Assembly: GCA_947173915.1 (NCBI GenBank)
Contig: CAMWGZ010000046.1
Coordinates: 1 to 8,650 of the forward strand
Length of the DNA stretch: 8,650 bases
DNA from: an uncultured Alistipes sp.
GTDB taxonomy: Bacteria; Bacteroidota; Bacteroidia; Bacteroidales; Rikenellaceae
Direction: 5' to 3'
The translations under genes and the position numbers were made by a program. Positions 1 through 4,929 of the stretch are shown piece after piece (within the stretch, counting starts at the first letter, position 1; each line of letters begins with the position of its first letter). Below the pieces are notes generated by a model. It was not told where the DNA came from. It saw only the letters and a list, made by a program, of their open reading frames with translations, and searched no databases.

Positions 1-1719
1 GGCGTGGACCCCGGTCTGGCGGATCGAGCCCTCCAGCTTCTCGGCGTATTTGAGCGTATTGCGGATCAGCTGGTTCGGCGACTCCCGTTCGGCCGCCAGC
101 TCGGGCGACTCCTTGTAGCAGAAGTCGAACGGAGTCTCGCCCGCCTTCTTGTCGGGAGTTACCTTGTCGGGGACCAGCTTGGCGAGCCGGTCGCTCTCCG
201 AGAGGGCGAGCTTCTCGACGCGGGCCACGTCGCGGATGGCCAGCTTCGGAGCCATCGTGCCGAACGTGACGATCTGGGCGACCCGCTTCTGTCCGTATTT
301 CTGCACGCAGTAGCGCAGCACGTCGGCACGGCCGTCCTCGTCGAAATCGACATCGACATCCGGCAGCGAGATACGCTCGGGATTGAGGAATCGCTCGAAC
401 AGCAGGTCGTATTGAAGCGGGTCTATATTCGTAATCTTCAGACAATATGCCACTACCGATCCGGCCGCCGAGCCTCGTCCGGGTCCTACCGAAACGCCCA
501 TTTCGCGCGCCGCGCGAATGTAGTCCCAGACGATGAGGAAGTAACCCGGGAAGCCCATCCATTCGATCGTCTTCAGTTCGTAGCGGATGCGCTCCTCGAC
601 CTTCTCGTCGAGCGTCTCTCCGTAGCGCATGTGCGCCCCCTTGTAGGTCAGATCCTTGAGGTAGCAGAACTGCTTGGCGATCATCAGCTTGTCGCTTCTG
701 TCGCGATCCACCTCCGCCCATTTTTCGAGCGCCTCCACGCTTGCGCACTCCTCCAGCTCTTCCGACCACTCCTCCTCCTTGAGTTTTTTCCGGAGCGACT
801 CGCGCAGCTCGTCGAAAGGCATCGGGAAGTCGGGCGGCGGCGGGAAGTTGGGCATCAGGGGAGCGTGGGTCAGCTTGTACTCCTCGACCTTGCCGGCGAT
901 CTCAAGGGTCGTGGCGAGTGCCTCGGGATGCTCCGGAAAGAGCTGCGCCATCTCTTCGGGCGACTTCAGGTACTCCTGGAAGGTGTAGCGCATCCGGTTG
1001 GGGTCGTCCAGATCGCGCCCCGTATTGAGGCAGATCAGGTGGTCGTGCGCCGCAGCGTCCTCGGCCAGAATGAAGTGCACGTCGTTCGAACAGATATACT
1101 TCACGCCGCATTCGGCCGCCAGCTCCAGCAGGACCTTATTGACCCGCAGCTGGTTCTCGTACACGTCGGCATCCTTGCGCGCATCGCCCGAGGGGTGCAG
1201 CTGCAACTCGAGGTAGTAATCGTCGCCGAAGACCCCCTTGAACCAGCGCACGATCTGCTCGGCCTCGGCCCGGTCGTTGCGCATGATCGCCTGGGGCACC
1301 TCGCCGCCCAGACAGGCCGAGCAGCAGATCAGCCCCTCGTGGTACTCTTCGAGCAGTTTCTTGTCGATGCGGGGCTTGTAGTAGAATCCTTCCGTAAAGG
1401 AGTAGGATACGATCTTGCAGAGGTTGTGGTACCCCTCCAGATTCTTGGCCAGCAGAATCAGGTGGTCGCCGGCCTTCTCGTCCTTGTCCTTCTCGAAGCG
1501 GTTGCGCACCACATAGACCTCGCAGCCCAGGATCGGCTTGATGCCCGCGTCGGTGGCTACGTCGTGGAAATTCTTCACGCCGTACATGTTGCCGTGGTCG
1601 GTTATTGCCAAAGCCTTCATGCCGAGCGCCTTCGCCCGCTTTATGAGCGGCGATACGGCGGCGGCGCCATCCAGAATGGAATACTGCGTATGGACGTGAA
1701 GGTGTACGAACTCCGGCAT
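1..1719 (-). CDS. dnaE: DNA polymerase III alpha subunit, N-terminal part (cut by left edge)
   Basis: This is the catalytic subunit of the replicative DNA polymerase. Only the first 573 codons are present; the family is normally about 1100-1250 residues, so roughly half lies beyond base 1. The start MPEFVHLHVHTQYS opens directly into the PHP domain (about residues 1-280). All nine usual PHP metal ligands appear present: H8, H10, D17, H42, E67, H86, C136, D213 and H215. The palm follows, with GPGRGSAAGS at 412-421 and PDVDVDF at 453-459, whose D454 and D456 match the first two catalytic aspartates of E. coli DnaE (D401, D403). The third aspartate lies downstream and is not visible. The visible part ends in RQTGVHA, a conserved DnaE stretch. 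The ATG at 1719 fits the family N-terminus and lies just behind a consensus promoter. There is no clear Shine-Dalgarno sequence. The reading frame is unbroken. Confidence 0.97.
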   Translation of the reverse strand, partial: MPEFVHLHVHTQYSILDGAAAVSPLIKRAKALGMKALAITDHGNMYGVKNFHDVATDAGIKPILGCEVYVVRNRFEKDKDEKAGDHLILLAKNLEGYHNLCKIVSYSFTEGFYYKPRIDKKLLEEYHEGLICCSACLGGEVPQAIMRNDRAEAEQIVRWFKGVFGDDYYLELQLHPSGDARKDADVYENQLRVNKVLLELAAECGVKYICSNDVHFILAEDAAAHDHLICLNTGRDLDDPNRMRYTFQEYLKSPEEMAQLFPEHPEALATTLEIAGKVEEYKLTHAPLMPNFPPPPDFPMPFDELRESLRKKLKEEEWSEELEECASVEALEKWAEVDRDRSDKLMIAKQFCYLKDLTYKGAHMRYGETLDEKVEERIRYELKTIEWMGFPGYFLIVWDYIRAAREMGVSVGPGRGSAAGSVVAYCLKITNIDPLQYDLLFERFLNPERISLPDVDVDFDEDGRADVLRYCVQKYGQKRVAQIVTFGTMAPKLAIRDVARVEKLALSESDRLAKLVPDKVTPDKKAGETPFDFCYKESPELAAERESPNQLIRNTLKYAEKLEGSIRQTGVHA

Positions 1720-1741
1720 AACAGGTGCGATTATTCAAGTA

Positions 1742-1774
1742 CAAAGATAAGAATAAACCGGATACAAAACCAAA
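1742..1774 (-). promoter_or_regulatory. Bacteroidota-type promoter for dnaE
   Basis: Read on the minus strand, TTTG (1774-1771) is followed after 21 nt by TATCTTTG (1749-1742). This fits the Bacteroidota sigma-ABfr consensus: TTTG around -33, 19-21 nt spacer, TAnnTTTG around -7. It is the only TAnnTTTG on this strand between dnaE and the divergent small gene. Transcription would start around 1735-1738, giving a leader of about 15-20 nt before the dnaE ATG. The motif match is seen directly; promoter activity is inferred. Confidence 0.62.
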
Positions 1775-1877
1775 CTTGTTTGCGTTTTGTTGAGACGAAG
1801 TATCAAAACGGAGTTGAACGAAAGTCAGTGCGGGCGGACGGAAGAAGCGCCGCCGACGCTGCAATCGCTTCCTGTCG

Positions 1878-1909
1878 TTTGTGGCAGCATAATTGCGGGA
1901 GTATGTCCG
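1878..1909 (+). promoter_or_regulatory. weak candidate promoter for the DUF2007 gene
   Basis: On the plus strand TTTG (1878-1881) is followed after 20 nt by TATGTCCG (1902-1909), which keeps the TA and final G of the TAnnTTTG element but misses two of the three Ts. Spacing and position, about 22 nt before the ATG at 1932, are right for a promoter, but the match could be chance. I saw no better TAnnTTTG on this strand in the 1720-1931 gap. Confidence 0.22.
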
Positions 1910-1931
1910 AAACCGTAAATTATCGTCCGTT

Positions 1932-2147
1932 ATGAAAAGAGAGGAAACACTGGTCGTATTGAGGGAATACACCTCGATCTCCGAGGCCGAAATGGCCAAA
2001 TCGATCCTTACGGGAGCCGGCATCTACGCAACCATCCGCAACGAATACATGGCGACGATCTATCCCATCGGAGCCATGCCCGCCCAGTTGGTGGTCAAAG
2101 AGAGCGACAGCGCCCGTGCGGCGCAGTTGCTCGACAAACTGCCGTAA
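1932..2147 (+). CDS. DUF2007-family small protein (putative signal-transducing protein)
   Basis: A 71-residue cytosolic protein with no signal peptide or membrane segment. The pattern of an N-terminal strand (TLVVLREYTS), a helix (SEAEMAKSILTGAGI), a strand with an NE pair, then PAQLVVKESDSARAAQLLDKL fits the DUF2007 family, small alpha/beta domains annotated as putative signal-transducing proteins. The biochemical role is not established, so no function is assigned. ATG at 1932 is preferred over an in-frame TTG at 1893 because the family fold begins right after this Met and the extra 13 residues look unstructured and basic. There is no Shine-Dalgarno sequence. It is the only plus-strand gene here, divergent from dnaE across 212 nt and convergent with aroE, with 5 nt between stops. 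Its lone position suggests a monocistronic transcript. Family assignment is from pattern recognition, moderately sure. Confidence 0.82.
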   Translation: MKREETLVVLREYTSISEAEMAKSILTGAGIYATIRNEYMATIYPIGAMPAQLVVKESDSARAAQLLDKLP

Positions 2148-2152
2148 AGGGG

Positions 2153-2905
2153 CTATCGTCCGTTCCAGATCTCCCAGGAGCACTCGGCCTGGCGGACGAA
2201 CATCTCCTCTCCGTTGCAGGTCCGCGCCCCCTGCTGCGCGCCCAATTCGAGAAACCGGGTGCGTCCGGGGTTGTAGATCAGGTCGAAGAGCAGGTGTTCC
2301 GCAGTAAGCGAAGCATAGGGTATTGCGGGAGCCTGGTCCGAGTGGGGGTACATGCCGACGGGCGAGGCTTTGACGATCAGCCGGTGCGAGGCCATGATCC
2401 GCGGGGTAAGTTCCCCGTAACCGTAACAACGTTCGCCGTTCTCTTCCCGGGGTGTGCGCGACACCCTGCCGCAACCGATTCCCATCCGCCGCAGCACATA
2501 CCGCACCGCTTCCGATGCGCCGCCCGTGCCCAATACGAGCGCTCGTTCGGGGGCGGTGCCGGCGAGGAAGCGTTCCAGTGAAGAACTCAGGCCCGCCGCA
2601 TCGGTATTGTAGCCGACAAGCTGCCCGCCACTTGTCCGCCGCACGCAATTGACCGCACCGATCCGCCGCGCCTCCTCCGACAGATCGTCGAGAAACGGGA
2701 GGATCTGCCGCTTGTAGGGAATCGTCACGTTGAACCCGCACAATTCGGGCACCCGCTCCAGCAGCTCCGGCAGCCTTCCGATGGAGTCGAGTTCGAAAAG
2801 GTCGTAGGCGGAGTCGGCGACCCGCTCGCGGGCGAACTTCTCCGCGAAATAGACCGCCGACCGGGAGTGTCCGAGCGGGAAACCGATCAATCCGTAGCGC
2901 CGCAT
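2153..2905 (-). CDS. aroE: shikimate dehydrogenase (NADP+)
   Basis: Reduces 3-dehydroshikimate to shikimate with NADPH in the cytosolic chorismate pathway. It has 250 residues, at the short end for AroE. The substrate site is visible: GFPLGHSRS (8-16), NVTIPYK (59-65) with catalytic K65, GAVN (83-86), and GYNTDAAG (98-105) with catalytic D102; K65 and D102 fall at the same numbers as in E. coli AroE. The nucleotide-binding glycine loop is GTGGAS (126-131), followed by VSRTP (148-152) where NADP-specific enzymes carry an NRT-like phosphate-binding motif. The C-terminus has FDLIYNP (207-213), NG (231-232) and Q239. One oddity is KASPVGM at 179-185, where the family usually has N-[AT]-T-[PS]-x-G. 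The ATG is preceded by AAGGGTGG, a possible ribosome-binding sequence. It lies 10 nt behind the DUF368 gene and is probably co-transcribed with it. Confidence 0.95.
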   Translation of the reverse strand: MRRYGLIGFPLGHSRSAVYFAEKFARERVADSAYDLFELDSIGRLPELLERVPELCGFNVTIPYKRQILPFLDDLSEEARRIGAVNCVRRTSGGQLVGYNTDAAGLSSSLERFLAGTAPERALVLGTGGASEAVRYVLRRMGIGCGRVSRTPREENGERCYGYGELTPRIMASHRLIVKASPVGMYPHSDQAPAIPYASLTAEHLLFDLIYNPGRTRFLELGAQQGARTCNGEEMFVRQAECSWEIWNGR

Positions 2906-2915
2906 GCCACCCTTA

Positions 2916-3842
2916 CTATTTCTCTGCCGGATTCATCCGCCGCGCGACACACCGGCCGACGTATTCGATGGCGTAGATCAGCAGAAATCCGGCGACGGCC
3001 AGCGCCATGCCCTGCCACAGATGGGCCTCGGGACCGGCGGGGAGCATGTTGCGCTCGACCAGCGGGTGGAGCGCTCCGTGCGAGTCGGCGTAGTATTCGA
3101 CCGTCTGCTTCCAGGGCCACACTTTGTTGAGCGAACCGATCATGAAGCCCATCAGCAGCGAAACGGTCAGGTCGTGGTGCTTGCGCAGCAGCCACGAGAG
3201 CAGGTGCGAGAAGCTGATGATTCCGGCGCAGGCACCGACGGCGAAGAGCGCCAGAACGGGAATATTCAATTCGCTCACGGCCTGCAGGATGAACTGGTAT
3301 TTGCCGAGCAGCAGCAGGATGAAGGCACCCGAGATACCGGGCAGGATCATCGCGCAGATGGCGATCGCCCCCGAGAGCATGACGAACCACCACGTGTCGG
3401 GAGTCTGGGCGGGAGTAGCGACCGTGATCCAGAAAGCGATACCCGCGCCGAGCAGCAGCCCGATCGCCGAGGTTGCACTCCAGCGGGTAACCTCCCGAGC
3501 CACCCACAGCGCCGAGGCGATGATCAGACCGAAAAAGAAGGACCAGACCTCGATCGGATGGTTCGCGAGCAGGTAGGTCATCAGGCGCGCGAGCGAGAAT
3601 ACGGCGACGGCGATGCCCGCGAACACCGCGAGCAGAAAGTTACCGTTGATATGGTGCCAGAACTCCCCGAGGCGGAACCGTCCCAGCAGCCTGACCGCCT
3701 CCGTGTCGAAACTCCTGATCGAATCGAGCAGTTCGCCGTAGATTCCCGAAATGAATGCGATCGTTCCGCCCGAAACTCCGGGAACGACATCGGCCATGCC
3801 CATCGCACAGCCTTTCAGCAGCAATACCAGATATTTGAACAT
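2916..3842 (-). CDS. DUF368 integral membrane protein, PopT-like polyprenyl-phosphate transporter
   Basis: A 308-residue polytopic inner-membrane protein of the DUF368 family. Members (PopT), alongside DedA/UptA proteins, have been reported to return undecaprenyl phosphate, the lipid carrier for peptidoglycan and surface glycans, across the cytoplasmic membrane. The first block (11-36) holds GMADVVPGVSGG and a second (158-183) holds AMILPGISGA, each ending in a G-x-Y motif: an internal duplication with re-entrant-like PG[VI]SG loops. Hydrophobic stretches lie near 70-92, 100-115, 124-142, 152-180, 194-219, 225-238 and 278-296; GSLNKVWPWK (236-245) is another family block. The start at 3842 gives the family N-terminus MFKYLVLLLKG, has a weak AGGA upstream and lies behind a promoter-like site; an upstream in-frame ATG at 3926 would overlap mnmA and is unlikely. 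The substrate here is inferred from family only. Confidence 0.94.
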   Translation of the reverse strand: MFKYLVLLLKGCAMGMADVVPGVSGGTIAFISGIYGELLDSIRSFDTEAVRLLGRFRLGEFWHHINGNFLLAVFAGIAVAVFSLARLMTYLLANHPIEVWSFFFGLIIASALWVAREVTRWSATSAIGLLLGAGIAFWITVATPAQTPDTWWFVMLSGAIAICAMILPGISGAFILLLLGKYQFILQAVSELNIPVLALFAVGACAGIISFSHLLSWLLRKHHDLTVSLLMGFMIGSLNKVWPWKQTVEYYADSHGALHPLVERNMLPAGPEAHLWQGMALAVAGFLLIYAIEYVGRCVARRMNPAEK

Positions 3843-3864
3843 AGATCCTGCGTTTTGAAAATAC

Positions 3865-3899
3865 GGCGGCAAAATTAATCTTTTTCGATCAATGCCGCC
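3865..3899 (-). terminator. terminator-like hairpin after mnmA
   Basis: On the minus strand, 16 nt after the mnmA stop codon, GGCGGCA (3899-3893) pairs perfectly with TGCCGCC (3871-3865). Inside, TTGATC (3892-3887) pairs with GATTAA (3880-3875) with one G-U pair, closing a 6-nt GAAAAA loop; three Ts (3874-3872) bulge on the 3' side. Downstream comes GTATTTTC, only a weak T-run. Position and stem suit an intrinsic terminator for the ettA-hisS-S41-mnmA transcript, but the T-tract is poor and the structure was folded by eye. Confidence 0.45.
3870..3877 (-). promoter_or_regulatory. Bacteroidota-type -7 element for DUF368-aroE
   Basis: TAATTTTG (3877-3870 on the minus strand) is a full match to the TAnnTTTG -7 consensus. 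No TTTG is seen at the -33 spacing, but that element is less conserved. Transcription would start near 3863-3866, about 20 nt before the DUF368 ATG. The element lies within the 3' side of the mnmA hairpin, so the two signals share DNA. Activity is inferred. Confidence 0.5.
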
Positions 3900-3915
3900 C
3901 CACATTCGGCGGAAA

Positions 3916-4929
3916 TTACTCGGCACGCTCCAGAAATCCGCCGGCGACGACCCGGTCGCCGCGATAGAGCACCACCGCCTGTCCGACTGCCGGCGCCCAG
4001 GCCGGATCGGTCAGTTCGATCCGCAGGCCGGTTCGGGTCGGTGCGATGCGGACCGGCCCTTCGGGATTGCGTCCCACGCCCCGGATGACCGCACGGACAT
4101 CCCCGGCATCGAACACCTCCCCGCAATCGACCAGCCGACAGCCTCCCAGCTCCAGGACATAACGCCGCAACAGCGCGTCGCTTCCGGCCACGAGCCGGTT
4201 GCTCTCCGTATCGACCGCAACCACGGACATCCCCTCCGGGAGTCCGAGCCCCTTGCGCTGGCCGATGGTGTAGAGCGCCGCTCCTTCGTGGCAGCCGATC
4301 GTGCGGCCCGACGTATCGACTACCGCCCCCGGACGCAATCCGGGCAGCCGCAGCCGCAGGAAATCCCGGCATTTCATTCCGCCCAGGAAACAGATCCCCA
4401 TGCTCTCGCGCATGCCGGGATGCTCCGCCGCGAGTTCCCGCTTGATCCGCTCGCCCATCGGGGCGACCGTCCTGCGCAGCACCTCCTGCGGAATATTCCA
4501 TAAATAATAGGATTGATCCTTGCGCTCGTCGCGCGCACGAGTCACGTAATATTTGCTGTTGTACTCCGTGATCCGGAAATAGTGTCCCGTCGCCAGAAAA
4601 GGGATCCCCAGCCGGTCGGCCTCCGTAAGCAGCTCCGGCCATTTGATCCGGCTGTTGCAGACCGTGCAGGGCACGGGTGTCCGCCCCGTGCGGTATGCCT
4701 CCGTGAAGTAATCGATCACTTCGCGCCCGAACCGGGCAGCGACGGAGCGGAAATGCAGTGGTATGCTGAGGCGTTTGGCCTGCTGCCGCACCCGGCTCTC
4801 GAAATCCCGGTCGTCGGTCATGCCGAGCGTGAGGGCCGCGACCTGGAAACCTGCTTCGCGCAGGATGGCGACGGCGGCCGTGCTGTCGATTCCGCCGCTG
4901 AAAGCGAGTAGGACCTCTCTGTCACTCAT
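3916..4929 (-). CDS. mnmA: tRNA-uridine 2-sulfurtransferase (2-thiouridylase)
   Basis: Activates U34 of Lys, Glu and Gln tRNAs with ATP and replaces the C2 oxygen with sulfur, which supports accurate decoding. It has 337 residues. The N-type ATP pyrophosphatase loop is SGGIDST (11-17). The catalytic cysteine region is PVPCTVCNSRIKW (85-97), where C91 matches the cysteine before N-x-x-I-K in E. coli MnmA, and the second catalytic cysteine is C180 in GICFL. C88 adds a C-x-x-C. ATGHYFR (113-119) and RKDQSYYL (136-143) are conserved tRNA/ATP-contact blocks, and residues from about 200 form the central and C-terminal beta domains, including TIGQRKGLG. The ATG at 4929 overlaps the end of the protease gene by 8 nt (ATGAGTGA), so translation is probably coupled. 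Bacteroidota often carry more than one MnmA-like protein, so this copy's exact tRNA set is not certain. Confidence 0.95.
   Translation of the reverse strand: MSDREVLLAFSGGIDSTAAVAILREAGFQVAALTLGMTDDRDFESRVRQQAKRLSIPLHFRSVAARFGREVIDYFTEAYRTGRTPVPCTVCNSRIKWPELLTEADRLGIPFLATGHYFRITEYNSKYYVTRARDERKDQSYYLWNIPQEVLRRTVAPMGERIKRELAAEHPGMRESMGICFLGGMKCRDFLRLRLPGLRPGAVVDTSGRTIGCHEGAALYTIGQRKGLGLPEGMSVVAVDTESNRLVAGSDALLRRYVLELGGCRLVDCGEVFDAGDVRAVIRGVGRNPEGPVRIAPTRTGLRIELTDPAWAPAVGQAVVLYRGDRVVAGGFLERAE

Noticed and set aside
1833..1872. Small inverted repeats in the dnaE/DUF2007 gap (GGCGG/CCGCC at 1833-1854, GAAGCG/CGCTTC at 1844-1871)
   Set aside because: Stems of only 5-6 bp with loops of 12-16 nt and mutually overlapping; expected by chance in GC-rich DNA and not followed by a T-run.
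1893..1931. TTG start at 1893 for the DUF2007 gene
   Set aside because: It adds 13 basic residues before the fold and a rarer start codon; the ATG at 1932 fits the domain start.
4..1935. Plus-strand open frame of 643 codons opposite dnaE
   Set aside because: It is codon-aligned with dnaE on the other strand. In that register antisense stops arise only from sense TTA, CTA and TCA, which this GC-rich genome hardly uses. The product is repetitive Leu/Val/Arg-rich sequence with no domain, while dnaE is unmistakable.
1136..2023. Minus-strand open frame of 295 codons overlapping dnaE and antisense to the DUF2007 gene
   Set aside because: It is out of frame with dnaE, crosses the promoter gap and gives Arg/Gly-rich sequence typical of off-frame GC-rich DNA.
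2904..3878. Plus-strand open frame of 324 codons opposite the DUF368 gene
   Set aside because: The same codon-aligned antisense artefact; the product is a charged low-complexity sequence, against a clear membrane protein on the minus strand.
3843..3926. Longer DUF368 start at ATG 3926
   Set aside because: It would add 28 residues not found in the family, overlap the mnmA end and begin upstream of the likely promoter; ATG at 3842 gives the family N-terminus.
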